This document shows positions 17,913 to 26,629 of a stretch of DNA of 64,000 nt, in pieces. Source of the DNA: Marinicella sediminis (GTDB taxonomy: Bacteria; Pseudomonadota; Gammaproteobacteria; Xanthomonadales; Marinicellaceae); assembly GCF_002000055.1 (NCBI RefSeq), contig NZ_MVBD01000001.1, forward strand, positions 124,001 through 188,000, written 5' to 3'. Below the pieces are notes generated by a model. The model saw only the letters and a program-made list of their open reading frames with translations, was not told the DNA's origin and did not search any database. A program made the position numbers and the translations under genes. The first letter of the stretch is position 1. Each line of letters starts with the position of its first letter.

Positions 17913-19451
17913 ATGACTGAAAACACCAAGCCGGGTGCTGTAGCCCGTTTCTTAAACGCAATTGAACGGGTGGGTAATAAATTACCAGATCCGGCGATCA
18001 TTTTCTTGTTCGCCTTGTTATTGATCTGGGTGTTATCCTGGGCGCTTTCAGGCATGGACTTCAGTGCCATTGATCCGCGCACCGGTACACCCATCATCAT
18101 CAACAATCAACTGACTGGCGATGCATTGGCAAATTTCCTTTCCACCATGGTGACAACCTTCACCGGGTTTGCACCCTTGGGTGTGGTGTTGGTAGCAATG
18201 ATGGGTGTTGGCGTGGCCGAACATTCGGGCTTCATCAACACCGGCATCAAGCTGATGTTGCGCCGCACACCGCAGTTTTTGTTGACCCCAACCATTATTC
18301 TGATCGCCATTGTCAGTCACACGGCAACCGATGCCGGTTATGTGTTGGTGATTCCGTTGGCCGGGGTGATTTACTACGCCATGGGTCGCCATCCTCTGGT
18401 AGGTATTGCCGCAGCTTTTGCCGGTGTGAGTGGTGGTTTTTCCGCCAACTTTGTGCCCTCTGGTATTGATCCATTGCTACAAAGTTTCACTCAATCTGCA
18501 GCCCAGATCATTCAAACAGATATGGCGGTCAATCCGTTGAATAACTGGTACTTTACTTCAGCGTCGAGCCTGTTCATCATTCTGGTAGGTTGGTTCATCA
18601 CTGATAAAATCATTGAACCACGGCTGAAAGACACGCCACTGGACGGTGAGCTGGAAGATTTGCCAAAAATGGATGAGATTTCTGATCAGGAGCGCAAGTC
18701 ATTTTACCTCGCTTCGGGGGTGATGTTGCTGGGCATTTTGTTGCTGGTGTGGGCCGCCTGGCCTGCAGATTCTCCCTTGCGCCATGAAGGTCGGCTCGAA
18801 CGTTTTCAAGCCCCGATGATGCAGTCCATTGTGCCATTGATCTTTCTGTTTTTCTGGATACCAGGTGCGGTGTACGGTTTTGTTTCCGGCACTTTCAAAA
18901 ACACCAAAGACATGATCGATGCCATGACCAAAGCCATGAGTGGTATGGCCTATTACCTGGTGATGGTGTTTTTCTGTGCTTTGTTTGTGGCCGCTTTTGC
19001 CAAATCAAACCTGGGTGCACTCATGGCAATTGAAGGTGCCCAGTTACTCAAAGCCATGGCACTGCCAGCAGGTGTGACCATCACCGGTATCATCCTGCTG
19101 ACGGCATTCGTGAATTTGTTTGTTGGCTCTGCGTCCGGTAAATGGGCTTTACTGGCGCCGATTTTTGTACCCATGCTGATGCAATTGGGTATCTCTCCTG
19201 ACCTCACTCAGGCAGCTTACCGGGTGGGTGATTCCAGTTCCAATATCATCACTCCGCTGATGCCTTACTTCCCGCTGGTGGTGGTCTATTGTCAGAAATA
19301 CGTCAAGGGCACCGGAGTGGGTACTTTGATTGCATTGATGATTCCGTTCTCGATCGCCTTTCTGATCGGATGGACGGTCTTCCTGATGATCTATTGGGGT
19401 CTGGATATTCCATTGGGTCTTCAAGCCAGTTACGTTTATCCGGCCGGATAA
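17913..19451 (+). CDS. AbgT-family transporter
   Basis: A 512-residue, about 12-helix inner-membrane protein. The start at ATG 17913 is preceded by GGAGG at 17902; an earlier in-frame ATG at 17889 is less likely. AbgT hallmarks are the N-terminal LNAIERVGNKLPDPAIIF segment, SHTATDAGYVLVIPL in the middle, and the C-terminal GSASGKWALLAPIFVPM and AYRVGDSSSNIITPLMPYFP re-entrant signatures. The family includes E. coli AbgT (p-aminobenzoyl-glutamate uptake) and exporters such as MtrF and YdaH that remove sulfonamides; which one applies cannot be told from sequence. Single gene, followed by a probable terminator. Confidence 0.92.
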   Translation: MTENTKPGAVARFLNAIERVGNKLPDPAIIFLFALLLIWVLSWALSGMDFSAIDPRTGTPIIINNQLTGDALANFLSTMVTTFTGFAPLGVVLVAMMGVGVAEHSGFINTGIKLMLRRTPQFLLTPTIILIAIVSHTATDAGYVLVIPLAGVIYYAMGRHPLVGIAAAFAGVSGGFSANFVPSGIDPLLQSFTQSAAQIIQTDMAVNPLNNWYFTSASSLFIILVGWFITDKIIEPRLKDTPLDGELEDLPKMDEISDQERKSFYLASGVMLLGILLLVWAAWPADSPLRHEGRLERFQAPMMQSIVPLIFLFFWIPGAVYGFVSGTFKNTKDMIDAMTKAMSGMAYYLVMVFFCALFVAAFAKSNLGALMAIEGAQLLKAMALPAGVTITGIILLTAFVNLFVGSASGKWALLAPIFVPMLMQLGISPDLTQAAYRVGDSSSNIITPLMPYFPLVVVYCQKYVKGTGVGTLIALMIPFSIAFLIGWTVFLMIYWGLDIPLGLQASYVYPAG

Positions 19452-19459
19452 GAACGCTT

Positions 19460-19485
19460 AGCAGGCCACAGGGAAGTGGCTTGCT
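19460..19485 (+). terminator. Hairpin after the AbgT gene
   Basis: AGCAGGCCAC (19460-19469) pairs with GTGGCTTGCT (19476-19485) over 10 bp with one G-T pair and a 6-base loop, starting 9 bases after the stop. A modest T run (GTTTTC) lies about 10 bases further on, so it is a plausible but not ideal intrinsic terminator. Confidence 0.5.
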
Positions 19486-19516
19486 GCCTGCCTGCTGTTT
19501 TCAGCGCAGATTATTT

Positions 19517-19547
19517 GAATGAGCCTGCTTTATGCGGCTCCCTACGT
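19517..19547. repeat. Possible REP-like element
   Basis: On the minus strand this reads ACGTAGGGAGCCGCATAAAG and continues to a GGCTC half that pairs with GAGCC (5 bp). It resembles the GTAGGAGCC-type repetitive palindromes of several gammaproteobacteria. A TGTAGGAGC fragment also appears at 7019-7027. I cannot test copy number from this window. Confidence 0.3.
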
Positions 19548-19671
19548 GGAAAATGACGGCAAGCTTTGTCTGTACAGTCAATGGCCATGAATCATCACAA
19601 AAGGAACATCATCGCGACAGAAGGCTGATTTATAATGAAAACTTAATTCGGCAAAATACGGTAATTTTTTC

Positions 19672-20448
19672 ATGCAACACAACATCCTCATTGGTCTCCT
19701 GGTGCTGTTGGTGGCTTATCTGGTATACAGCAATCATGTTGACCAACAAGCCAGGCTACAGGAGCAACAGCAATTACAACAATCATTGGCTCAATTCCAG
19801 CATAGTGTTGAACAACAAAAAGCCGATGCCCTGAACCGGCAACAGGCCTTGCTGGAACAGGAAGCGGAGTTGTTGAAACAACAACAGGCTGTGATCCAAC
19901 AGACCCGGTCACAAAGCGCACAGCTCGAAGAACAGTTGGCTGCCAGTGAACAGCAAAGCCAACAATTGGAAATGCGGTTGCAGGAATCGGCTGAACAAAC
20001 CGAGGTCCTCAACGAACAGCTCAATACCCTTGATTTGGTGGTGGAAGATCTGGCTGAAAAACAGCACCAGGAAGCGCAGTTGCGCAAAGAGTATGAGGCC
20101 ATGGCTGAGCAGGCGCTGCAAGGCAGTTACCGGGCCCGTGGCTTACAAGCGGCCAGTATGATCAAAACCATGGTCGCCGAGTTTTATCTGACCGAAGGTC
20201 GTTTCCCCCGTTCCAATACCATTCTGGGTCTGCAACAACCCACCGCATATGCCAATGAACAGGTTAAATCCATCACCGTCGGTAAGGGAGGTCGGATCAC
20301 CATTGTCTATACGGCGTTGTCCGGGAAAGACAATGGGGCGATCAACCTCACGCCAAAAATCAAGAATGGTCAGTTGGAATGGCGATGTTCCAGTTGGGAT
20401 TTTGAGGACATCAGAGACACCATGCCAAGTTGTTTTTATGGAGGGTGA
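19672..20448 (+). CDS. Coiled-coil protein with C-terminal type IV pilin-like head
   Basis: A 258-residue protein. An N-terminal transmembrane helix (about 5-20, LIGLLVLLVAYLVYS) is followed by a Gln/Glu-rich coiled coil (about 24-140). Residues about 155-258 look like the globular domain of a type IV pilin: an amphipathic helix (AASMIKTMVAEFYLTEGRFP), a central strand (VGKGGRITIVYT), GAINLTPKIKNGQLEWRCSS, and the terminal two-cysteine loop with C-x14-C (CSSWDF...PSCFYGG). There is no prepilin GFTLIE cleavage motif, so it is unlikely to assemble as an ordinary pilin. Weak Shine-Dalgarno. Function unknown. Confidence 0.6.
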   Translation: MQHNILIGLLVLLVAYLVYSNHVDQQARLQEQQQLQQSLAQFQHSVEQQKADALNRQQALLEQEAELLKQQQAVIQQTRSQSAQLEEQLAASEQQSQQLEMRLQESAEQTEVLNEQLNTLDLVVEDLAEKQHQEAQLRKEYEAMAEQALQGSYRARGLQAASMIKTMVAEFYLTEGRFPRSNTILGLQQPTAYANEQVKSITVGKGGRITIVYTALSGKDNGAINLTPKIKNGQLEWRCSSWDFEDIRDTMPSCFYGG

Positions 20449-20597
20449 ATGGTTACCCGGACATACAAAATGGGGTGACACTTTGATGACGGATGATCAT
20501 TAATGTGTATAAATGCATAAATAAATCGACCTGTCATTGAATTGCCATCTGACAGCGTCACACTGTTCAGCAGTCTGTTAACCGCTGAATCATTATC

Positions 20598-22088
20598 ATG
20601 AAAACCCTCAATAATTACCTCTTTGAAATTCTGATCTCTGTTTTTGTAGCGCTTGCCTTGCTGCTGTTGTTCACCGATGGTGGTGAACCAGAAGCCACCA
20701 ACAGGTCTGATCCTGGTGTTGAATCACCAATGAGCAGTCAGTCCCAACAGCCAATCCAGCCTGCTGTTGTACCCGCCCCTGGGCTGGCACCTGATTTATT
20801 GGCCACCGAGCCTGAGGTGATTTTGCGATTACATGGATCCAATACCATCGGTGGAAAACTGGCACCTGCCATCGCGGCAGCATACCTTCGACAGCTGGGT
20901 TCTGAAGTCACCGTTAGTCGACCTCTGGAACAACCCAACGAAGTCGAAGTGATTGGTTACCTGCCTCCTGAAAACACCGTGGTTTCAGTGCAGGTCAAAG
21001 CCCACGGTTCGAGCACAGGATTCAAAGCGCTCATCGCAAAGCAAGCCGACATTGCGATGTCTTCCAGATCGATCAGGGAAGCTGAAAATTTACAATTGTT
21101 GCTGGATCAGGGTGACATGACACAGCCGCAAAGTGAGCATATTCTGGCTTTGGATGGTCTGGCCATTGTGACTCATCCAGATAATCTGACAGCTTCCATC
21201 ACGGTCAAACAACTGGCGGATGTATTCAGTGGCCGGATCACCAACTGGCAACAATTAGGCGGAGCTGATTTAGCCATTACCCTGTATGCCCGAGATGATC
21301 AGTCGGGGACTTTTGATACCTTTGCTGCTTTGGTATTGAATAAATACGGGCGCCAGTTGGCATCGGCCAACAGGTATGAATCCAATGCCAGACTGGTGGC
21401 CGCAGTGGCTGATGATCAGGGAGGCATTGGCTTCACCGGGCTGGCTTATGCCAAACCGGGTATGCTGATCAGTGTGGCAGCTGATGAAGGACTGCCAGCC
21501 ATCAAACCCAGACAGTTCAGCATCAGTTCAGAGGATTATGCCCTGAGTCGTCGTTTGTTCCTGTACGCCAACAAAAGCCTGAGTGGTAACCCACATGTCG
21601 GTGATTTCATTGATTTTGCGCTGTCTGATCAGGGCCATCAATTGGTTGAACATGTCAATTTCATCCCGCAAAAAATCACCAGCACCTTGCCATTGGTGAC
21701 CCATGAACACCCAGCCAGATACCAACAATTGGCCCTGAATGGAGAGCGCTTGTCTGTGACTTTCAGGATGCGTGCTGACCGGGCAGAGATTGACAATAAA
21801 TCAGCGCAGGACATTGAACATTTGGTTGAATACCTCAAACAAACGCCGCATCAGAAAGTGGCGCTGATTGGTTTTTCTGCCGTTGAAACAAATGATGAAG
21901 CCGATAAACTCCGCTCGCGGATTCGCAGTCAACTGTTGGCATATGAGTTGAAAACCCGGGGTATTCATGCTGTTGAGATCATTGCGCTGGGCAATCAGTT
22001 ACCGATTGACAGCAATCAACATGAATGGGGGCGATACCGCAATAACCGAACAGAAATCTGGGTGATTAAAGGGCAGAACAATTCCTGA
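20598..22088 (+). CDS. PstS-like substrate-binding protein fused to OmpA-like domain
   Basis: A 496-residue protein with an N-terminal membrane anchor (about 8-26), a Pro/Gln/Ser linker, a PstS-like phosphate-binding domain (about 73-350) and a C-terminal OmpA-like domain (about 370-490). The PBP domain shows LHGSNTIGGKLAP, VKAHGSSTGFKAL, IAMSSRSI and the ARDDQSGTFDTF signature. The OmpA part has VTFRMRADRAEIDNKS and ends in GRYRNNRTEIWV. Known PstS-OmpA fusions are envelope proteins that may bind phosphate or peptidoglycan. No pst transporter genes are near, so uptake is not implied. It follows the coiled-coil/pilin-like gene on the same strand. Confidence 0.85.
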   Translation: MKTLNNYLFEILISVFVALALLLLFTDGGEPEATNRSDPGVESPMSSQSQQPIQPAVVPAPGLAPDLLATEPEVILRLHGSNTIGGKLAPAIAAAYLRQLGSEVTVSRPLEQPNEVEVIGYLPPENTVVSVQVKAHGSSTGFKALIAKQADIAMSSRSIREAENLQLLLDQGDMTQPQSEHILALDGLAIVTHPDNLTASITVKQLADVFSGRITNWQQLGGADLAITLYARDDQSGTFDTFAALVLNKYGRQLASANRYESNARLVAAVADDQGGIGFTGLAYAKPGMLISVAADEGLPAIKPRQFSISSEDYALSRRLFLYANKSLSGNPHVGDFIDFALSDQGHQLVEHVNFIPQKITSTLPLVTHEHPARYQQLALNGERLSVTFRMRADRAEIDNKSAQDIEHLVEYLKQTPHQKVALIGFSAVETNDEADKLRSRIRSQLLAYELKTRGIHAVEIIALGNQLPIDSNQHEWGRYRNNRTEIWVIKGQNNS

Positions 22089-22096
22089 GTTATCAC

Positions 22097-22124
22097 TCAG
22101 GTGCGGGGCAGGTTCCGCACCTGA
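22097..22124. terminator. Strong hairpin between convergent genes
   Basis: TCAGGTGCGG (22097-22106) pairs perfectly with CCGCACCTGA (22115-22124) across an 8-base loop. It sits between the stop at 22088 and the minus-strand stop at 22134, a position expected for a shared terminator. No long T tract is present on either strand. Confidence 0.5.
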
Positions 22125-22133
22125 ACAGATGGC

Positions 22134-22658
22134 TCAGCTTTGGTTTTCAGGGTCATCCCGGTTGACGAAGATCACACCAGTGATCAAACCATGGATCACT
22201 GCAGCCAGGAACATCAAGCCCAGAAAGGCGACCAGGCCCCGCCAGGAAAGGCTGCCCAGGCTGCTGTTTTTTTCCAGTTGGTTGAGCTTCCCCGATAAGG
22301 CAGGATTGGATTTTGCATAGGCCACTGGAATGGTGGTGGCATCGACATATTTATCTGCGTTGCTTTCGCTGGTGGTGAAGCTTTGTGCGAAGGCTTGTCC
22401 ATCTGCTTCATATGAATAGGTGAACTCATAAACACTTTTGGTGCGCCCCTTGCGGCCTTTTTCAAAAGTGACATCGGTCAGCATCAGTTCTGCATCAATG
22501 ATTTGTGCATCATTCAGGATCGTGGTTGCCTGCCGGTAATTTTGAACCATGGTGTATCCAAAAAAACCAACAGCACCAATGAATCCAAGGATACACAGGT
22601 ATTTACTGATCACAGCAATGGTTTGGTGAGTGCGCTCTTTGACTTTGATTTTAAGCAT
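22134..22658 (-). CDS. DUF3592-type membrane protein
   Basis: The ATG at 22658 gives 174 residues; an ATG at 22763 would run back into the upstream gene. A transmembrane helix at about 20-40 (LCILGFIGAVGFFGYTMV) and a second near 135-158 flank a central beta-rich domain. That domain resembles DUF3592 (QIIDAELMLTDVTFE, VYEFTYSYEADGQAF, TIPVAYAKSNPA). Such proteins are small inner-membrane proteins of unknown function. It lies 43 bases downstream of the 22702 gene on the same strand, so the pair may be one operon. Confidence 0.65.
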   Translation of the reverse strand: MLKIKVKERTHQTIAVISKYLCILGFIGAVGFFGYTMVQNYRQATTILNDAQIIDAELMLTDVTFEKGRKGRTKSVYEFTYSYEADGQAFAQSFTTSESNADKYVDATTIPVAYAKSNPALSGKLNQLEKNSSLGSLSWRGLVAFLGLMFLAAVIHGLITGVIFVNRDDPENQS

Positions 22659-22701
22659 GTGTTTTCTCCTGGTGTTGTATTTGGTGAAGACCGGATATGT
22701 A

Positions 22702-23190
22702 TCAGTATCCGGTGGTGGAAATGATTTCATCACTGATGGACAGGATCTTGATGGCCCCATCAATCAAACCATATACCGTTGTGCCCCTGGAGACTTCAGT
22801 CACTTCAGTACCCAACATGGACATTTGAATGGTGCTTTTTGAAATCAGTGTCGCCTGATCTCCGCTGGCATTGATTTCAATGGTCAACAGTTCATCTTCA
22901 ATATTCAGTTCTTCGACCATTTGCAAAGACATTTCTGCCAATTGCCTGAAATCCTTGAGTGCCAGTTTCTGCAGCTCGTTGTCAGGAGCGGGATCGAGAT
23001 CGACATAGACCTGGGTACCTTCAAATAAAAAGGGTTCATAGACCGAAAAATCTCTGTTGTGCATGGCCTGAATGAATGACTCATGAATGGCTATTACACG
23101 TTCTTTGGTGATTTCGGTGGTTTGAGCTGAACTCAATGGAGACATCAACAGACCCATCAATAATCCGCTCACTGGTGCATGGTTTTTCAT
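22702..23190 (-). CDS. Small secreted NTF2-like protein
   Basis: A 162-residue protein with a signal peptide (VSGLLMGLLMSPLSSAQ). The mature domain has an early helix (ITKERVIAIHESFIQAMHNRDFSVYEPFL), then alternating strands and a late VTEVSRGTTVYGLIDGAIKILSISDE segment, consistent with an NTF2-like fold. Similarity is only by pattern, so the family call is weak. GGAAGAAACA precedes the ATG. Probably co-transcribed with the DUF3592-type gene downstream. Confidence 0.55.
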   Translation of the reverse strand: MKNHAPVSGLLMGLLMSPLSSAQTTEITKERVIAIHESFIQAMHNRDFSVYEPFLFEGTQVYVDLDPAPDNELQKLALKDFRQLAEMSLQMVEELNIEDELLTIEINASGDQATLISKSTIQMSMLGTEVTEVSRGTTVYGLIDGAIKILSISDEIISTTGY

Positions 23191-23257
23191 TGTTTCTTCC
23201 TGTGATTGGTGGATAAAAATAGTGTCCTGACTGATACAGCATGTTAAGTAAGTTACG

Positions 23258-23293
23258 GTGATCAGTCATCGTGGAGCATTGTATGACGATCAC
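23258..23293. other. Long imperfect hairpin upstream of the 22702 gene
   Basis: GTGATC-A-GTCAT at 23258-23269 pairs with ATGACGATCAC at 23283-23293, giving 11 bp with a single bulged A and a 13-base loop. A second hairpin, CTTGAC AAAAC GTCAAG, lies at 23337-23353 at the end of the ATPase gene. They fill the 158-bp gap; role in termination or regulation is not determined. Confidence 0.35.
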
Positions 23294-23348
23294 TGACGCC
23301 CGTCGTGGTGAGCTTGTCCAGTGTCACAGGCCGGTACTTGACAAAACG

Positions 23349-25466
23349 TCAAGCAGGCAAAGATAACAGTTCCTGGCGAAGCAAATTGTTGGCTTCGGCG
23401 GGGCTGTGCTGAGTAGCGAATAACGGAACCGCAAATTGATATTGTTGATTCTGGTGAGTAAGGATATGTGCCAGTCGCAGGCGATGAAATGCTTGTTTCA
23501 ATCGCTCTGATTCAACCCTTTTACCGGCTTGTTCCAGATGATCCAGAACCATGGATACATCGATGAAGCTATGGATGAAGGTCAGGTAAACCAGTATTCG
23601 GTCCAGTGCTGAGTCCAGTGGATCACTGCTCAGGTTGTTCCAACCCTGCATGGCATCGAACAATGGCTGGCTGCGCAGCGCTTGTTGTACCAGATTGGCG
23701 TTGATGATTTGCGGTTGTTGGGCAAGTTGTTCGACCAGGTACGCTGCGGCCAGATTGATCAGGTTTGCCCGTTGACCAGTTTGTGCCAATAATGCCGGGA
23801 CCACCTGATCATCACTGAATCGTTGATTGAGCAGTTGCATGGGTTCGGTGATCAGTTTACCGGCCGGTACCTCTTCCAGAGCACCCACTGTTAGGATGTC
23901 AGCAAAATTTTTCAATGGAGAATGGTAATCGAGGACGGCACTGGCATAGAGGTCCCAGAATCCGGCAAACACCATTTGCCCCAGTCCCTGTTCAGCACAA
24001 GACCTGATTTCTGCCATCAGCCGGAAACCATTCTTCGCCTCAGTGCTGATAAAACGGTCAGTTTCATCGAGCAGAATCACCAATTGCCGACCTGGGTTTT
24101 GCTGGTGATATTGAGTCAACATATCGGTCAGGTCACGGTACCGGGAGATGTTCAATTGATACCCCAGTCTGGGCAGCAGGCGGTGGTCAGACATGGATAT
24201 GTAACAGCTGGTTTTGTGTGGTGATCGTTGCAGGATTCTGGCGTAAGCTTTGAGGATGCTGGTCTTGCCCAACTGTCTGCCGCCAACCAGTAAAAAGCAT
24301 TTGCTGGGATTGTTTTGCAGTTGAGTCAGGATGTGATCCCGGCCATAGAACTGACTGGCTTTGATGACTCCTCCTTTGCCCTGAAACGGCGATAACAGAT
24401 TGATGGGGAGGTGTGTGGTGAGCAAGTCCAGCAAACATTGACGGGCCAGATTGGGTACCAGCATACGGGTCATTTGTTGTTGGTTGGGAATCAGATGGCG
24501 GGCTTTGATTCTGGAGTGATTGACTTGCAGCAGCTGGTTCATTTCAGTGTTTTCAGCCCAGATGACGACCGGAATCTGATCTTCACTGAGTTGTCGTAAA
24601 TGGTTGTTGATGCGGCTGATCGAAGTGGTGGCTGAGGCGGTATACCAATAAAGGGCATCGACATTCAACGGGAAGTCGCCGTCCAGTTGCATTAAATGTA
24701 CGGAGCGATTGGTTTTTTGTAGTTGTTTAACCGGCAAAGTACGACACATCCAATTGAGTTTCTGACGTTCGTCAGCTCGCCCAAAAGTGATGATTTTTTT
24801 CCAGGCTTTGGGATTCAGTTCATTGGCGGTGATCACTTGACTCTTTAGCCCTCCCCACTGAATCAGCCGGGCCAGTTTTGGCAAGTCAGTCAGTCTTTGG
24901 TTAACCAACTTAAAATCCGCTTTGCGCAAAGTGCGTAGCACCGGATGGTAAAACACCACGGCAATGACAATCGCTATCAGGGCAAGGTATGCCACCATCA
25001 GGAAAAAACCCTGATCCGGAACAGAGCGGGTCAGTGCGGTGAGCTGCCCGCCACAATAGGTGGGCTTAAGTGCATCTGGAAGGGTGGTGAGTTCTGGTAC
25101 ACATTGCCAGCTGAAATCCAGCCTGAACACCACCACCTGACCACGGAGTTCGACGGTGTCTGTTTGTTGACTGATGGTGCTGGTTAATTGATAAGGCACA
25201 GATAAATCAACAGACTGACGGGTTGATGAAGACAGTCCCATGGCGATTTCTGACAATGAATCAGGCCAATCGCCAGTGCTGCCCAGGTGTTGAGTGATGA
25301 GCCGTTGAAAGCCTTTGAGTTCGGTAAATATTTCGTGGCTTTCAATGACCCCGCCATCTGGAAATAAAGGTCCACGATTCATGAAAAGCTGGAAGACATA
25401 TGGCAATGCCAGCACGCAAATGATACTGATCAGTGCAATGCGTTTAAGTGAAGTGTCGCTGTTCAA
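23349..25466 (-). CDS. Membrane-anchored P-loop (STAND/AAA-like) ATPase
   Basis: A 705-residue protein starting at TTG 25466, whose first bases overlap the TGA of the upstream HTH gene. Transmembrane helices at about 9-27 and 152-172 bracket a periplasmic domain of about 120 residues. A cytoplasmic region of about 190 residues then precedes an ATPase domain with Walker A LLVGGRQLGKTSILKAY (about 390-406) and Walker B VILLDETDRF, followed by a helical C-terminal and a winged-helix-like end. This is the STAND/ExeA-like ATPase layout, used for signal-driven oligomerisation (family knowledge). The partner gene has the same fold but no P-loop. Function unknown; a stress or defence sensor is possible. 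Confidence 0.75.
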   Translation of the reverse strand: MNSDTSLKRIALISIICVLALPYVFQLFMNRGPLFPDGGVIESHEIFTELKGFQRLITQHLGSTGDWPDSLSEIAMGLSSSTRQSVDLSVPYQLTSTISQQTDTVELRGQVVVFRLDFSWQCVPELTTLPDALKPTYCGGQLTALTRSVPDQGFFLMVAYLALIAIVIAVVFYHPVLRTLRKADFKLVNQRLTDLPKLARLIQWGGLKSQVITANELNPKAWKKIITFGRADERQKLNWMCRTLPVKQLQKTNRSVHLMQLDGDFPLNVDALYWYTASATTSISRINNHLRQLSEDQIPVVIWAENTEMNQLLQVNHSRIKARHLIPNQQQMTRMLVPNLARQCLLDLLTTHLPINLLSPFQGKGGVIKASQFYGRDHILTQLQNNPSKCFLLVGGRQLGKTSILKAYARILQRSPHKTSCYISMSDHRLLPRLGYQLNISRYRDLTDMLTQYHQQNPGRQLVILLDETDRFISTEAKNGFRLMAEIRSCAEQGLGQMVFAGFWDLYASAVLDYHSPLKNFADILTVGALEEVPAGKLITEPMQLLNQRFSDDQVVPALLAQTGQRANLINLAAAYLVEQLAQQPQIINANLVQQALRSQPLFDAMQGWNNLSSDPLDSALDRILVYLTFIHSFIDVSMVLDHLEQAGKRVESERLKQAFHRLRLAHILTHQNQQYQFAVPLFATQHSPAEANNLLRQELLSLPA

Positions 25467-26629
25467 GTTTGGTGTTCAGTCAGCAGCCTGAGGCCCAGTT
25501 GACGGATGGGTTCAGATTGCCAGTGTAGTTGGTGATCCGGGCCCCTTCTGAGCAGGTTCAACCAAAACAGTTTTCTCAGTACCGGATCCTGAAGGTGAGG
25601 TCGGTAAGGGCCTGGCTCAAGACAGTTCAGTTTCTCTGCCAGCTCGGTTGGTGACGTGTTGCGAATAACCTGATTAATGTCACAATACAATAGTTCGCTG
25701 TTGATCACCATTGATCTCAGTTCTGCAACAGTCATTCCTGGCTTCATAGATCTGGCCATTGATGAGGCCAATGCGGGGTGGTGACCAATCAGTTCATAAA
25801 GTACCTGACTGAGCTGTTGTTGAGAAGCGACCTGTGCCGCTTCAGGCAGGTTGTTTTGTAGCCAGTGATCGAGTTTAAACTCCAACAGACAGGCAGTGGC
25901 TATATTCAGCAATGACAAGTCGCCCTGAGCGTATTTCAGTGCTGACAGGTGTTCTCCACCGCACAACACCAACTGAATCTGTCCCACATGCATTTCCGTC
26001 AAATTGCGCAGGATTCCGGCCAATTGTTGTCGACAGGCGGCATTACCTTGTTCAAAACGTGAAATGACCAGGGTGATTTGACGGGTTTTTAATAAGTCAC
26101 TGAGGGCAAATTCAAAGCTGAGCTCATCATGCACCTCAGGCAATTTGAGCTGGGTGCCGATGAAGGTAAAAAAATCAGTGATTGAGGTGTTGGTTGAATA
26201 AGGCAACTGAACCGGTAATATCAGGCGTTGAGGATACCGATTTTTCAATGCTTCAATGATGAGTTGTTGTTGCGGGGGTTGGTCCATATGGGCCTGAGAC
26301 AACAGCATCAGAATCGGATAAGGTCTGGCTTGTTCCAATTGTTCCAGGATGTGATTGTATTCACGACGGGAGACCTGTCCATGCCAGGCATACTCATCTT
26401 CAAACCCGACAGCTGCCAGTAACTCATTGCATTCGGTTTCGCTCAGCCGCAGGTAGTGAGAGCAGGCCACCACTTTATCGCGGTGTTTTTTGCTGGGTTT
26501 TGAATAGCCCCTTCTCCAGTTATTAACGGCCTCTCTGCTCATGCCAATTTCGGTGGCCACGGCAGCTGCACTGGCGCGGATTCTGCGCATGTGTTGGTCC
26601 AGTAAATCCGGGAAATCAGCCCGCATCAT
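25463..26629 (-). CDS. HTH protein with degenerate ATPase-like domain
   Basis: The ATG at 26629, with AGGAGG 12 bases upstream, gives 388 residues; a TTG at 26653 is possible. The N-terminus holds a helix-turn-helix of XRE type (VATEIGMSREAVNNWRRGYSKPS, about 25-50). From about residue 90 the protein follows the order of a small STAND/AAA ATPase (strand YPILMLLSQ, strand RLILPVQLP, strand ITLVISRFEQG, strand IQLVLCGG), but the Walker A glycine-lysine loop is absent and Walker B acidic residues are missing. It is therefore probably a DNA-binding, ATP-independent partner of the membrane ATPase with which it overlaps. Confidence 0.7.
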   Translation of the reverse strand: MMRADFPDLLDQHMRRIRASAAAVATEIGMSREAVNNWRRGYSKPSKKHRDKVVACSHYLRLSETECNELLAAVGFEDEYAWHGQVSRREYNHILEQLEQARPYPILMLLSQAHMDQPPQQQLIIEALKNRYPQRLILPVQLPYSTNTSITDFFTFIGTQLKLPEVHDELSFEFALSDLLKTRQITLVISRFEQGNAACRQQLAGILRNLTEMHVGQIQLVLCGGEHLSALKYAQGDLSLLNIATACLLEFKLDHWLQNNLPEAAQVASQQQLSQVLYELIGHHPALASSMARSMKPGMTVAELRSMVINSELLYCDINQVIRNTSPTELAEKLNCLEPGPYRPHLQDPVLRKLFWLNLLRRGPDHQLHWQSEPIRQLGLRLLTEHQT

